Shown: positions 26,117-36,031, counted from the first letter of the stretch. The stretch is 64,000 nucleotides of DNA from Rhizobium bangladeshense (GCF_001662075.1 NZ_LYPL01000014.1:114231-178230), one strand, 5' to 3'. Made by a program: numbers and translations. Notes: generated from the letters alone by a model not told the origin.

Positions 26117-27634
26117 TCAGACCTTTGCGCTGCCGGCGATCAGCATGAAGGCGGGGATGTCGTCGCCGAAGCCGACCGGGGTCGGACCGTCGTCGTGATC
26201 GCGATGACGGCGGCGGTCGCGGCTGTCGTCGTTTGCCGGATAGGGCCGATTGTTGCGCGCATTGTTTTGCGGCTTCTGCTCTGCTTTGCGCTCGTTCTTC
26301 AAGACTTCGGCCCTTGCTGGTGCTGCTTCGATCACTTGGACGTCATTATCCTGTATGTCATTATCAGATTTATGACTCGCGGCACCGCGATTGCCGCGTC
26401 CGCGCCCACGATCCCTCTCGCCCCGCTCACCCTTTGCGCCGCGGTCGCGGCTGCTGCGCCTCGGGCGCTCGTTGTCGGCGCTTTCTTCGGCCGGCGGCAG
26501 CGAATTCACATCGCCGCTCAGCCATTCGACCTTTTCGCCGATCAGCTTCTCGATCGCATCGACGAATTTGGTGTCACGCTTGGTCACGAGCGTAAAGGCA
26601 GCGCCCGAGCGGCCGGCACGGCCTGTGCGGCCGATGCGGTGGACATAGTCCTCGGAGTGGATCGGCACGTCAAAATTGAAGACGTGGCTGACATCGGGAA
26701 TGTCGAGGCCGCGGGCGGCGACGTCAGAGGCGACCAGCAGCTGGAGATTGCCGTCACGGAAGCTCTGCAGCATCATCGTGCGGGAGCGCTGATCCATGTC
26801 GCCATGCAGCGCGCCAACGGAGAAACCGTGGCGCTCCAGCGAACGAAAGAGATCGGCGACGTCCTTCTTGCGGTTGCAGAAGATGATGGCGTTCTTCAGG
26901 TCGGTCTGCGCCCGGACGAGCTCGCGTAGAACCGCGCGCTTCTCGTAGTCCTTGCTGTGCGAGGCGACGAAGCGCTGCGTCACGGTCTTGGCGGCCGATG
27001 CCGGCTTTGCCACCTCGATGCGCTCGGGATTTTGCAGGAAGCGGTCGGCGAGCTTCTGGATCTCCGGTGGCATCGTCGCCGAGAAGAACAGCGTCTGACG
27101 GGTGAAGGGGATGAGCTTGGCGATGCGTTCGATATCGGGGATGAAACCCATGTCGAGCATGCGGTCGGCTTCGTCGATGACGAGGATTTCGACGCCGCTC
27201 ATGAGCAGCTTGCCGCGCTCGAAATGGTCGAGCAGGCGGCCGGGCGTGCAAATCAGCACATCGGCGCCGCGCTCAAGCTTGCGGTCCTGGTCTTCGAAGG
27301 ACACGCCGCCGATCAGCAGGGCGACGTTCAGACGGTGGTTCTTGCCGTACTTCTCGAAATTCTCGGCGACCTGGGCAGCGAGTTCGCGGGTCGGCTCGAG
27401 GATCAGCGTGCGGGGCATGCGCGCGCGGGCGCGGCCCTTTTCCAATAGCGACAACATCGGCAGAACGAAGGATGCCGTCTTGCCGGTTCCGGTCTGCGCG
27501 ATGCCGCAAATATCGCGGCGTTCGAGCGCAAAGGGTATGGCCCCCGCCTGAATAGGTGTGGGGATCGTATAGCCCGCATCGGTAACAGCGGATAACACTT
27601 TTTGGCTCAAGCCAAGGTCAGCAAATGTCGTCAA
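26117..27634 (-). CDS. rhlE: DEAD-box RNA helicase, RhlE type
   Basis: A 505-residue ATP-dependent RNA helicase. In order: Q motif YTIPTPIQAGAIPFAL, motif I AQTGTGKT, PTRELA, TPGRLLD, DEAD in VIDEADRMLDMGFIPDIERI, SAT, and HRIGRTGR near residue 360. The last 120 residues are a low-complexity Arg/Gly/Asp/Asn tail typical for RNA binding. TTG 27634 (start of LTTFADLGLSQKVL) is preferred as the family N-terminus; a TTG 22 codons upstream at 27700 is also open, and neither has a clear ribosome site. It probably acts in cold-adapted RNA turnover or ribosome assembly. Confidence 0.92.
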   Translation of the reverse strand: MTTFADLGLSQKVLSAVTDAGYTIPTPIQAGAIPFALERRDICGIAQTGTGKTASFVLPMLSLLEKGRARARMPRTLILEPTRELAAQVAENFEKYGKNHRLNVALLIGGVSFEDQDRKLERGADVLICTPGRLLDHFERGKLLMSGVEILVIDEADRMLDMGFIPDIERIAKLIPFTRQTLFFSATMPPEIQKLADRFLQNPERIEVAKPASAAKTVTQRFVASHSKDYEKRAVLRELVRAQTDLKNAIIFCNRKKDVADLFRSLERHGFSVGALHGDMDQRSRTMMLQSFRDGNLQLLVASDVAARGLDIPDVSHVFNFDVPIHSEDYVHRIGRTGRAGRSGAAFTLVTKRDTKFVDAIEKLIGEKVEWLSGDVNSLPPAEESADNERPRRSSRDRGAKGERGERDRGRGRGNRGAASHKSDNDIQDNDVQVIEAAPARAEVLKNERKAEQKPQNNARNNRPYPANDDSRDRRRHRDHDDGPTPVGFGDDIPAFMLIAGSAKV

Positions 27635-27791
27635 AGGGAAAACTGTTTCCGTTCCGGTTCGGCCGAGCTCTGAACGAGTCGGCGGGATTGCATGCCGCAA
27701 TGCAGCGCGACATAGCCCCGAATGGCCGGCAAGTCAAGAAATAGAGAGGCCGCACTCCGTGCAGAGTGGAGCGATGGTTACCTGATGGCTA

Positions 27792-29114
27792 TTACTTGAT
27801 GTAGGTGGCGAGTTTAAGTCCGGCATTCATGAAATATACTGGATCGACCGCCTGGCCGTTCTGGCGCACTTCATAGTGCAGATGGGTGCCGGTCGAGCGG
27901 CCGGTACTGCCGGCAAGACCGATGACATCGTTGCGGCCGACCGTGTCGCCGACCCTGACGAGAACCTGAGACATGTGGCCGTAGCGCGTCGAGATGCCGT
28001 TGCCGTGGTCGATCTCGACCATATTGCCGTAGCCGCCGGTCCAGCCGGCGGCGATGACCTTGCCGGGCGCCGTCGGGCGGATCCTCTCGCCCGGCGAAAA
28101 GCGGAAGTCGATGCCGGAATGCAGCGCGAGGCGGCCGAGGAACGGGTCGCGGCGGTTGCCGAAGGGGCTGGTGACGTCCTTGCCGATGGCGGGATTGCGG
28201 AAGGGCAGGGATTCAGCGGTGCTGCGCACGGCCTCCAGCCGGGTCAGCGCGCCGTCGAGGGCGGCCAGCGAATTGTTGAAGTCGTCGTTGCTCTCTGGTT
28301 CAAGATAGGGGCCGCCGACGGCGCTCTCCTTCTCCTGCCTGGCGCCGGCCGTCTCCTCAGGCACAGGAATCTTGAAGCGGGTCAGCACAGTCTCGATGGC
28401 GCTGGCGGCGTGGCCGGCGTCACTCGTCAGCTGTTCGACGCGGTTGCGCTGGTCCTGCTCGACATCCTTCAGCGACAGCGTCACCTTGGAGAAGATCCGG
28501 TCGGCGCGGTCGCCGACTGTCTCGGCGGACGGCACATAGGCAAGTGTCGAATTGTCGGGCGTCGCGTCGGCGGGCGCGCCGCTCGCCAGCTGTCTCTCGA
28601 TCGCCTCAATGCCGCCGGTGAGCGAAGCGCGCTTGTCCTTGATATCGGGAGCAAAGGACTGGACGGGCAATGACGGCGCGGGCTGGGTGCTGTCCTTGTC
28701 CGTCAGGCCGGAACTTTCGGCGCGGTCGAGCAGATTGTCGAGTTTGCCGTGGCGCGAGGTGAGCGCCAGCTGCTGCTCCATCAGCTTGTCGACCTTGTCC
28801 TCGACCACCTGCTGGTCAAGAAGCTGGCGGGAAGTGATGCGGTCGACCTGGGCGCGAAGGGCGGCGATGCGGTCCTCGTAATCATGCTGCATGCGCGCCT
28901 GGCGCGCCATGGTGGCGCCGATCAGGTCGTCGCGCAGCACGAGATAGGAGGTCGCCAGGAGATAGCCGATCGAGAAGACGCCGACGAAGCAGAAGGCAAG
29001 TGCCGCCATCCATGGCCGGACCGTCATGTGGCGCACCTTGTCGCCGCTTGCCAGGATGAGGATGTGTTCCGGCGCCCGCCTGCCGAATACCCGGTGCTGA
29101 TGTCCGCTGTTCAC
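27792..29114 (-). CDS. M23-family metallopeptidase with coiled coil, cell-wall hydrolase or activator
   Basis: A 440-residue envelope protein. A short cytoplasmic tail (VNSGHQHRVFGRRAPEHILI) precedes one membrane helix (MAALAFCFVGVFSIGYLLAT); a coiled-coil region covers about residues 70-140; the C-terminal M23 (LytM) domain includes LALHSGIDFRFSPGERI and STGTHLHYEVRQNGQAVDP with the zinc ligands H..D and HxH. It probably cleaves peptidoglycan cross-links or activates amidases. GTG 29114 is chosen because GGGAGAG lies just upstream. Confidence 0.9.
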   Translation of the reverse strand: MNSGHQHRVFGRRAPEHILILASGDKVRHMTVRPWMAALAFCFVGVFSIGYLLATSYLVLRDDLIGATMARQARMQHDYEDRIAALRAQVDRITSRQLLDQQVVEDKVDKLMEQQLALTSRHGKLDNLLDRAESSGLTDKDSTQPAPSLPVQSFAPDIKDKRASLTGGIEAIERQLASGAPADATPDNSTLAYVPSAETVGDRADRIFSKVTLSLKDVEQDQRNRVEQLTSDAGHAASAIETVLTRFKIPVPEETAGARQEKESAVGGPYLEPESNDDFNNSLAALDGALTRLEAVRSTAESLPFRNPAIGKDVTSPFGNRRDPFLGRLALHSGIDFRFSPGERIRPTAPGKVIAAGWTGGYGNMVEIDHGNGISTRYGHMSQVLVRVGDTVGRNDVIGLAGSTGRSTGTHLHYEVRQNGQAVDPVYFMNAGLKLATYIK

Positions 29115-29218
29115 GCAGGCTCTCCCGATTGATGCTCTACGCCTCTTTCGGAAATTAGACACCGTTATGGTTAACGAATGCTTTCGCAGCCATCATTTGC
29201 GTCAGGAAATCAATCAGC

Positions 29219-30046
29219 TCAGGCGTGGCTGATCGATGCCAGCGAGCGGTAGAAAGACGGCGTCAGCCCGGCTTCGGCACGAGCGAGATCGTTGAAGGGC
29301 GGCTTCAGCGGCCCGCGGAAATTGGCGCGCACCAGCTCCTGGAAGGCCTTTGCCGGATCGCGCTTTTCGCGAGCGCAGAGGAAACGGAACCATTTGGCGC
29401 CGACGGCGACGTGGCCTTTTTCGTCGTTATAAATGACGTCGAGGACGGCAGCGCTCTCGAGATCGCCGGTCTCACGCATCTTGGCCTGCAGCGACGGTGT
29501 AACGTCGAGGCCGCGGGCTTCGAGAATCAGCGGCACGACGGCGAGCCTTGCCGTCAGGTCGTTGCGCGTCGAATGGGCCGCCTGCCACAACCCGTCATGG
29601 GCGGGAAGATCGCCGTAATCGGCGCCGAGATCGTTGAGGCGGGCGCGCACCATGCAGAAATGTTTCGCCTCCTCGAACGCGACCTGCATCCAGCCGTCGA
29701 AGAAGGAGTTCGGCACCTGTTCGGTCGCGAATCGCGCGACGATATCGAGCGCCAGATCGACGGCGTTGAGCTCGATATGGGCGATGGCATGCAGCAGGGC
29801 GATCCGGCCTTTCAGCGTGTGCAGCGAGCGTTTCTCCACCTGCGTCGGCGGCGTCAGCACCGGTTTGTCGGGGCGGCCGGGCCTTTCCGGCAGGGCAGAG
29901 TCGAGCGGCGAGCGCAGCGACACTCGGCGGGCGAACCAGCGGGTGGCGCTTTCCTGCGCAAGGGCCGTCTTGCGGTCGAGATCGGCCGAGCGGATGGCGT
30001 CGACGGCGCCGCCGCGCAACGAGGTTATCGCGAGATCAACGGTCAC
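29219..30046 (-). CDS. DUF455 ferritin-like protein
   Basis: A 275-residue helical protein of the DUF455 family. IALLHAIAHIELNAVDLALDI, FDGWMQVAFEEAKHFCMVRARL and VIYNDEKGHVAVGAKWF carry the Glu and His residues that bind a di-metal centre in ferritin-like folds. Function is unknown; relatives sit near redox genes. Start GTG 30046 overlaps the bcp stop by four bases (GTGA), so the pair is translationally coupled, which supports a role in oxidative-stress defence. Confidence 0.88.
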   Translation of the reverse strand: MTVDLAITSLRGGAVDAIRSADLDRKTALAQESATRWFARRVSLRSPLDSALPERPGRPDKPVLTPPTQVEKRSLHTLKGRIALLHAIAHIELNAVDLALDIVARFATEQVPNSFFDGWMQVAFEEAKHFCMVRARLNDLGADYGDLPAHDGLWQAAHSTRNDLTARLAVVPLILEARGLDVTPSLQAKMRETGDLESAAVLDVIYNDEKGHVAVGAKWFRFLCAREKRDPAKAFQELVRANFRGPLKPPFNDLARAEAGLTPSFYRSLASISHA

Positions 30047-30516
30047 GCGGCCAAATTCCTAACGGCCTCGAGCACGGTTTCGGCATGGCCCTGCACTTTC
30101 ACCTTCTGCCAGATTGTCGCGATCGTGCCGTCCTGACGGATGAGGAAAGTGGTGCGCTCGACGCCCATGAAGTTGCGGCCGTACATGCTCTTTTCCTTCC
30201 AGACGCCATAGGCCTGCAACGTCGTCTTCTCTTCGTCCGAGGCGAGCGCCACCGAAAGACGGTGTTTCCTGATGAACTTGTCATGGCAGGCGGCCGAATC
30301 GGGCGACATGCCGATCACGGCGGCACCGGCTGCTTGGAACTCCGGCGCCAGCGCCGTGAAAGCCAGCGATTCGGCAGTGCAGCCCGTGGTGTCATCCTTG
30401 GGATAGAAGAACAGCACCAGCGGCTTGCCGTGAAAATCGGACAGCGAGACACGGCCGCCGCCGTCGCGGGGGAGATTGAAATCGGGGGCCAGGGCACCGA
30501 TGCCGGGAACCGCCAT
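30043..30516 (-). CDS. bcp: Thioredoxin-dependent peroxiredoxin (Bcp)
   Basis: A 157-residue AhpC/TSA-family peroxidase. The peroxidatic cysteine is in FFYPKDDTTGCTAESLAF; a second cysteine in SPDSAACHDKFIRKH is placed where atypical 2-Cys Bcp proteins have the resolving residue about 30 residues on. NFMGVERTTFLIRQDGTI is typical of the C-terminal half. It reduces hydrogen peroxide and lipid peroxides in the cytoplasm using thioredoxin. It is coupled to the DUF455 gene downstream. Confidence 0.94.
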   Translation of the reverse strand: MAVPGIGALAPDFNLPRDGGGRVSLSDFHGKPLVLFFYPKDDTTGCTAESLAFTALAPEFQAAGAAVIGMSPDSAACHDKFIRKHRLSVALASDEEKTTLQAYGVWKEKSMYGRNFMGVERTTFLIRQDGTIATIWQKVKVQGHAETVLEAVRNLAA

Positions 30517-30641
30517 TGGGAAAACCTTTCTTTTGCCGGGTTTGTGGATGACACTCTCTCTCCCCGAATTATATAGTGGACGGAAACCCGTCCAGCATGT
30601 CCGGGTTCAATTCTTCGATTTAAGGGAGAGCCCGAGGGCGC

Positions 30642-33600
30642 ATGTCAGCCATCCGCGGCGAAAAGGTCACGTTTCGCAAGAAGGATATCGTTGCGCTGGA
30701 CCGCTTGCCGTCCGCCCAGGCCGAGGATCCGATCATCGTTCATTGCCCGCCGCCGCGTTCGCCGATGCGGCGCACGGCGAAGCTGACCTTGGGATTTCTG
30801 GGACTGATTCTCCTGATCCTCGGCGCCATCGTCTTCACCGTCGAGAGCGGCATGTTCGACAAGCCGCTGTCGCAACAGGCGCAGGCGGCGCTGAACGGTG
30901 TGGCCGGACCGCGCTACCGCGCCGAAGTCGGCTCCGCCGTTATCCGCTTCACCTCTGACTTCCGGCTGGCGCTCGAAGCGCGCAACGTCAATATGATCGA
31001 CCAGCAGAGCGGCCAACACCTGTCGACGACGGGTTCGGTGCGGCTCGGGCTCGATCCGCTGCAGCTTTTCCGCGGCCGTATCGCCGTCGCCGATATCGAA
31101 GCGGAGGATATCGCGCTCGACACAGCGCTTCTGCCCTCCGGCAACCCCGTCAAGCTCGATGATCTGCGCATCGACGCCATGCCGGCGGCGATGGAGAGGA
31201 TCTTCTCGCAGCTCGACATGTTCGACAGCATCGTGACACGCGGCTCGACCAATTCCGTGCGCATCTCCGGCATCGACGTCAAATTGGCCGATACCGCAAA
31301 CGGCCCGTTGTCGCTCGTCGTCGACAACCTTGTCTTTGCGCATGCCGGGCCATCCTCGCTGCAATTGAGAGGTGAGGTTGCGCTCAACGGCGAGGTGGCG
31401 GAGCTCGACGTGCTGGCCGAGAAGGACGGCGGCCAGGTGTCGAAGCTGGTGGCGACGCTCAGGCACGCCGACCTCACGCCCTTTGCGTTGAAACGCAACG
31501 ATCAGGGGGCGATCCGGCAGGGGCTCAGTGCCTTCGTCGACCTGACGGTGTCGGCGACCAGGGAACGCGACGGCGTGCAGCCGGCGCTTGCCGCAACGGT
31601 CGATATCGATCCCGGCCTGATTTATGCGGACGGCGATCCGCAGGAGCTGTCGGGCGGGCAGATTAACCTCGCCTATGATTTCGCCAAGCAGACGCTCGAG
31701 ATCGCCAAGTCGAACGCCCGGTTCGGCGCGACCACGGTTCCCATCAACGGCGCGCTGATCGATCTCGACAAGCTCGACCCGCAGGCCGGCAAGGGTTTCG
31801 GCATCGACCTGCTTGTCAGCGGCGGCACCGCCGCGCCTGGCGCTTCCGGCGAACAGCCTCTGTCCTTCGATATCCAGGCGACCGGGCGTTATCTGGTCGC
31901 CGGCCGGGAATTTCTGTTTCCTAACATGACCGTTTCCAGCCCGCTCGGCGCGCTTTACGGGGCGTTGCACGTCAGGCTCGGCGATAAGTCGCCGGAAATC
32001 AGCTTTGCCGGGCAATCCAGAGAGTTGCAGACGACGGCGATCAAGCAGCTCTGGCCGTTCTGGATGGCGCCCAAGGTGCGCACATGGGTGCACGGCAACC
32101 TCTTCGGCGGCACCGTCACAGACGCTGCCATATCCGTCTTCATTCCGTTCGGACGGCTTGACGAGGCAGCCGGCGGCAAGGGATTGAAGCTCGACGCCAA
32201 TCAGATCCGCATCGGCTTCGACATTGCCGGCGCGCGGATGAACGTGGCCGGCGACATTCCGCCGGTGCGCGATACGGCGGCGCATTTCGATCTGACCGGC
32301 CCGGTTGCGACGATTTCGATCAAGAGCGGCACCTCCTATTTCCCCTCCGGCCGGTCCGTCGGTCTCGGGGAGGGAACGTTCGTCATACCTTCCGCCTACG
32401 ACAAACCCCTGATGGCCGATATCGATCTGGCGGTTTCCGGCGCGGCGGACGCCATCGGCGAACTCCTGACCTACAAACCGATCCGGGTGCTGCAGCGCGC
32501 CGGCTTTACGCCCGAGGATTTCAAGGGCCACATCGACGCGAATGTGAAGGCGCATTTCGGACTGCTGTCGTCGCAAAACCCGCCACCGGCAGAGTGGAAG
32601 GCCGCCATGAAGCTTGCCGACGTCGATCTGGCCAAGCCGTTTTCCGGCCGCACGATCAGCAATGTCAGCGGCATGCTGAATGGCGATCCGAAGCAAATCA
32701 CGCTCGACGCCAAGGGCGAGATCGACGGCATTCCCGCCGATATCGATCTGACCGAGCCGGTCGAAGCATCGTCCGGCGTGGAGCGGCAGCGCGTGATCAC
32801 GGCGACGCTCTCGGATGATCAGCGCAGCAAGGTGATGCCCGGGCTTTCCGATATCGTCAAGGGTAACCTGAAGATGGTGCTGACGCGGATAGACGACGAC
32901 CGGCAAGACGTTCAGCTCGACCTCACCAAATCGATGCTCGACCTGCCTTGGATCGGCTGGTCGAAAGGCAGCGGCATTGCCGCATCCGCGGAATTCGAGA
33001 TGTCCGGTCCGCCCGAAAATACTGAGATCAAGAATTTTCGGCTGAAGGGTGACGGCTTCGGCGCCACTGGATCGCTGAACGTCGGCAAGACGGGCCTGAT
33101 CTCTGCGGATTTCGACAGCGTCAGGCTCTCCTCGCTCGACGATTTCGCCTTGTCGGTGAAGCGCAGCAAGGGCAATTTCGACGTCTCCGTTTCAGGAAGC
33201 AGCGCCGATGCGCGCCCGGTCATCGCGCGATTGAAATCGGGCTCGGACGGCGACGAGGGCGGCGATAGCGACAATATCGGCGTGTCGGTGCGGGCCAGGC
33301 TGAAAAACGTCGTCGGCTTCAACGACGAAAAGGTCGGCAATTTCCAGGCACAGGTGTCACTGCGCGGCGACAAGTTGCAGGCTCTGAATTTTTCCGGGGT
33401 CACCGACAGCGGCGAGGCCGTCGTCAGCCAGATGAAGGATGGCGGCGTCATCAACATCACCAGCGGCGATGCCGGCGCGGTTTCGCGTTTCGCCGATCTC
33501 TACCAGCACATCCAGGGCGGGCTGCTCAATCTGGCGATCCGGTTGGGTGCTGAGGGCGGCTGGGACGGCTCGCTCGATGTGCGGCGTTTCTCGATCGTCA

Positions 33601-34040
33601 ACGAACAGCGCCTGCGTTCGATCGTCTCGACACCCGTCGGAAACGAGCAGCGCAGCCTCAACGAAGCCGTCAAACGCGACATCGACACTTCATCGCAACG
33701 CTTCCAGCGCGGCTTTGCCCGCATCGTTTCGCGGGGTGGCATGATCGGCATCGAGAACGGGGTTCTGCGCGGCGACCAGATCGGCGCGACCTTCCAGGGC
33801 GTGGTGCGCGACCGTAAGGGCAATATGGACATGACCGGCACCTTCATGCCGGCCTACGGCCTCAACCGCCTGTTCGCCGAACTGCCGCTGATCGGCGTCA
33901 TTCTCGGCAACGGCAGCGACCGCGGCCTGATCGGCATCACCTTCAAGCTGACCGGCAAGTTCGACCAGCCGAACCTGCAGATCAACCCGCTGTCGATCAT
34001 CGCGCCTGGTGTTTTCCGGCAAATCTTCGAGTTTCAGTGA
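30642..34040 (+). CDS. Large AsmA-like protein (DUF3971 family), envelope lipid transport
   Basis: A 1132-residue protein with one N-terminal membrane helix (about residues 47-66, LTLGFLGLILLILGAIVF) followed by a very long periplasmic beta-rich domain of the DUF3971/AsmA-like class, related to YhdP and TamB. Such proteins form hydrophobic grooves that carry phospholipids between the membranes. The C-terminal motif LAELPLIGVILGNG-like (LFAELPLIGVILGNGSDRGLIGITFKLTG) is characteristic. Its length is close to that of E. coli YhdP. It is a single-gene unit divergent from bcp. Confidence 0.88.
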   Translation: MSAIRGEKVTFRKKDIVALDRLPSAQAEDPIIVHCPPPRSPMRRTAKLTLGFLGLILLILGAIVFTVESGMFDKPLSQQAQAALNGVAGPRYRAEVGSAVIRFTSDFRLALEARNVNMIDQQSGQHLSTTGSVRLGLDPLQLFRGRIAVADIEAEDIALDTALLPSGNPVKLDDLRIDAMPAAMERIFSQLDMFDSIVTRGSTNSVRISGIDVKLADTANGPLSLVVDNLVFAHAGPSSLQLRGEVALNGEVAELDVLAEKDGGQVSKLVATLRHADLTPFALKRNDQGAIRQGLSAFVDLTVSATRERDGVQPALAATVDIDPGLIYADGDPQELSGGQINLAYDFAKQTLEIAKSNARFGATTVPINGALIDLDKLDPQAGKGFGIDLLVSGGTAAPGASGEQPLSFDIQATGRYLVAGREFLFPNMTVSSPLGALYGALHVRLGDKSPEISFAGQSRELQTTAIKQLWPFWMAPKVRTWVHGNLFGGTVTDAAISVFIPFGRLDEAAGGKGLKLDANQIRIGFDIAGARMNVAGDIPPVRDTAAHFDLTGPVATISIKSGTSYFPSGRSVGLGEGTFVIPSAYDKPLMADIDLAVSGAADAIGELLTYKPIRVLQRAGFTPEDFKGHIDANVKAHFGLLSSQNPPPAEWKAAMKLADVDLAKPFSGRTISNVSGMLNGDPKQITLDAKGEIDGIPADIDLTEPVEASSGVERQRVITATLSDDQRSKVMPGLSDIVKGNLKMVLTRIDDDRQDVQLDLTKSMLDLPWIGWSKGSGIAASAEFEMSGPPENTEIKNFRLKGDGFGATGSLNVGKTGLISADFDSVRLSSLDDFALSVKRSKGNFDVSVSGSSADARPVIARLKSGSDGDEGGDSDNIGVSVRARLKNVVGFNDEKVGNFQAQVSLRGDKLQALNFSGVTDSGEAVVSQMKDGGVINITSGDAGAVSRFADLYQHIQGGLLNLAIRLGAEGGWDGSLDVRRFSIVNEQRLRSIVSTPVGNEQRSLNEAVKRDIDTSSQRFQRGFARIVSRGGMIGIENGVLRGDQIGATFQGVVRDRKGNMDMTGTFMPAYGLNRLFAELPLIGVILGNGSDRGLIGITFKLTGKFDQPNLQINPLSIIAPGVFRQIFEFQ

Positions 34041-34057
34041 GACGGGCAGGCAGTAGC

Positions 34058-34290
34058 CTAAATCTCCTTGCGCTTGAGGAGATCGTCGAGGCCGCCGGGC
34101 GGCACCAGCGATAGCCGTAGGCCTCGAGCCTAATGGTGTGACGGCCTTTCTCGTCCGCTGCTCGCTTGAAAATCACCGACTCCGTCACGGTTCGCATTCA
34201 TGAAGGTCTCGACCGCGAGGCGGTAGATGACCGTGTTCTTATACCAGAGATCGTTGATCGTTCCGGCGCTCTCAATGGGTCTGGTCGCAA
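34058..34290 (-). pseudogene. Internally deleted remnant of an alpha-amylase/trehalose-synthase family gene
   Basis: The minus strand encodes a clear glycoside hydrolase 13 beginning, INDLWYKNTVIYRLAVETF followed by MNANRDGVGDF, in one frame (about 34180-34260). Directly after it, in a different frame, comes DEKGRHTIRLEAYGYRWCR, and after a further one-base slip GGLDDLLKRKEI and a stop at 34058-34060, which reads like the C-terminus of the same type of protein. Together they account for about 35 plus 35 residues of a protein that is normally several hundred residues long. The middle has been lost. It lies 17 bp from the stop of the AsmA-like gene. Confidence 0.65.
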
Positions 34291-34720
34291 ATCCCGGCAG
34301 CGGAAAAGGTTCGATCAGGTAAGTCGAATAGTGACGCTTTGTTTATTTTAGTTAACTCTGATGTAATGTGGGTCCGGCAAACAACAGTCGGCGCAATGTC
34401 GGAGGATGCCATGCAGTGCGCTAGGACAGTCTCTTTCATATCGGTCGCGGTGATCGCCGCTGCAGTAGGCGAGGCTTCGCAGTCTGCGGATAAGGCCGCG
34501 CGACTGAGGCCGCCAGAGCTCATCCGTTCCGCCCATGTGCTGACGGTTCCCCTCGATGCGACCGTGACGCCGCCGACGTTCTCGATCAGCTGGTGGTCAC
34601 GCGTGACGCGGCACCAGACCTCGACCCGCCACCTTATGTCTTCCGGGAGGCTGAACGAACGGACGCGACGTCTCGGCCTGGCGGCGAGTGAGAGGAGCGC
34701 GCCAACTGCAAAATTGGGCA
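34291..34720. other. Stretch without a supported gene between the remnant and tyrS
   Basis: The first 80 bases are A+T-rich. Overlapping open frames exist on both strands (for example 34339-34827 plus and 34272-34721 minus), but neither has a convincing ribosome site, recognisable family or normal composition. It may be further decayed sequence linked to the adjacent remnant. Confidence 0.4.
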
Positions 34721-34750
34721 AAGAAAGAGCCGGCGCGGGCGCCGGCTTTG
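34721..34750 (-). terminator. Intrinsic terminator downstream of tyrS
   Basis: Arms AGCCGGC (34728-34734) and GCCGGCT (34741-34747) enclose GCGGGC. On the minus strand the hairpin is followed by CTTTCTTTG, a U-rich though interrupted tract, 25 bp after the tyrS stop. Confidence 0.6.
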
Positions 34751-34774
34751 ATATCGGTTCGGAATTGAAGCCGC

Positions 34775-36031
34775 TTACGCCGCGCGGCGGATCAGGATGT
34801 GCTTCTTCTTGCCGAGCGAGAGCTTGATGACGCCGTCGGCGGTGATCTCCTCGCTGCCGATCAGGCGGCGTTCGTCGCTGACCGCCTCGTCGTTGATGCG
34901 CACTGCGCCGCCCTGGACGTGGCGGCGGGCTTCGCCGTTGGAGCCGGCAAGGCCGGCGCGGACCATCAGCGAGAGCAGGCCGATGCCGCCGTCGAGTTCG
35001 GTGGCTGGGATCTCGACGGAAGGCAGGTTTTCGGCGACCCGGCCTTCCTCGAAGGTAGTGCGGGCCGTTTCTGCGGACGCTGCGGCGGCCTCACGGCCGT
35101 GGACGATGGCGGTCGCTTCCGTGGCGAGGATCTTCTTCGCCTCATTGATCTCGGCACCGCCGAGCGCTTCTAGTCTGGCGATCTCGGAAAGCGGCAGGCG
35201 GGTGAAGATCTTCAGGAAGCGGCCGACATCGGCATCCTCGGTATTGCGCCAATACTGCCAGAAATCATAGGGGCTGAAGACGTCCTCGTTCAGCCAGACG
35301 GCGCCGGAGGCGCTCTTGCCCATCTTGGCGCCCGAGCTCGTGGTCAGGAGCGGCGTTGTGAGCGCATAAAGCTGCGGCGTTCCCATGCGGTGGCCGAGAT
35401 CGACACCGTTGATAATGTTGCCCCACTGGTCCGAGCCTCCCATCTGCAGGCGGCAGCCGTAGCGGCGGCTGAGTTCGACGAAGTCGTAGCCCTGCATGAT
35501 CATGTAGTTGAATTCGAGGAAGGAGAGCGACTGCTCGCGATCGAGGCGCAGCTTGACGCTGTCGAAGGAAAGCATGCGGTTGACCGAGAAGTGCCGGCCG
35601 ACGTCGCGGAGGAATTCGACATAGTTGAGCTTCATCAGCCAATCGGCATTGTTGACCATGAAGGCATCGGTCGGACCATCGCCGAAGCGTAGGATGCGCG
35701 AGAATATTTTCTTGATGCCCTCGATGTTGGTATTGATCGCCTCGGGCGTCAGAAGCTTGCGCTGCTCGTCGCGGAAGGAGGGGTCGCCGACCATCGACGT
35801 GCCACCGCCCATCAGCGCGATCGGCCGGTGGCCGGTCTCCTGCAGCCAGTAGAGCATAGTGGCCGAGATCAAATTGCCGATATGCAGGCTGGTCGCGGTT
35901 GCGTCGTAACCGACATAGGCCGTCACGACCTCCCTCGCGAACAGATCGTCGAGGCCGCTTTCATCGGAAACCTGATGAATGAAGCCGCGCTCTTTCAGCG
36001 TGCGGAGGAAATCGGACTTGAACTCGGACAT
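34775..36031 (-). CDS. tyrS: Tyrosyl-tRNA synthetase
   Basis: A 418-residue class I aminoacyl-tRNA synthetase. The HIGH-type motif is LHIGN in ATSLHIGNLISATMLYWLQ; the KMSKS loop is KMGKS in SSGAKMGKSASGAVWL; the tyrosine pocket YVGYDATATS and MQGYDFVELSRRYGCRLQMGGSDQWGN-like residues are present. The last 70 residues form an S4 RNA-binding domain (GLAGSNGEARRHVQGGAVRIN). Start ATG 36031 gives MSEFKSDFLRTL. It is divergent from anmK. Confidence 0.96.
   Translation of the reverse strand: MSEFKSDFLRTLKERGFIHQVSDESGLDDLFAREVVTAYVGYDATATSLHIGNLISATMLYWLQETGHRPIALMGGGTSMVGDPSFRDEQRKLLTPEAINTNIEGIKKIFSRILRFGDGPTDAFMVNNADWLMKLNYVEFLRDVGRHFSVNRMLSFDSVKLRLDREQSLSFLEFNYMIMQGYDFVELSRRYGCRLQMGGSDQWGNIINGVDLGHRMGTPQLYALTTPLLTTSSGAKMGKSASGAVWLNEDVFSPYDFWQYWRNTEDADVGRFLKIFTRLPLSEIARLEALGGAEINEAKKILATEATAIVHGREAAAASAETARTTFEEGRVAENLPSVEIPATELDGGIGLLSLMVRAGLAGSNGEARRHVQGGAVRINDEAVSDERRLIGSEEITADGVIKLSLGKKKHILIRRAA

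Noticed and set aside
34339..34827. 162-codon plus-strand gene before tyrS
   Set aside because: It overlaps the end of tyrS on the other strand, has no family resemblance and crosses the tyrS terminator.
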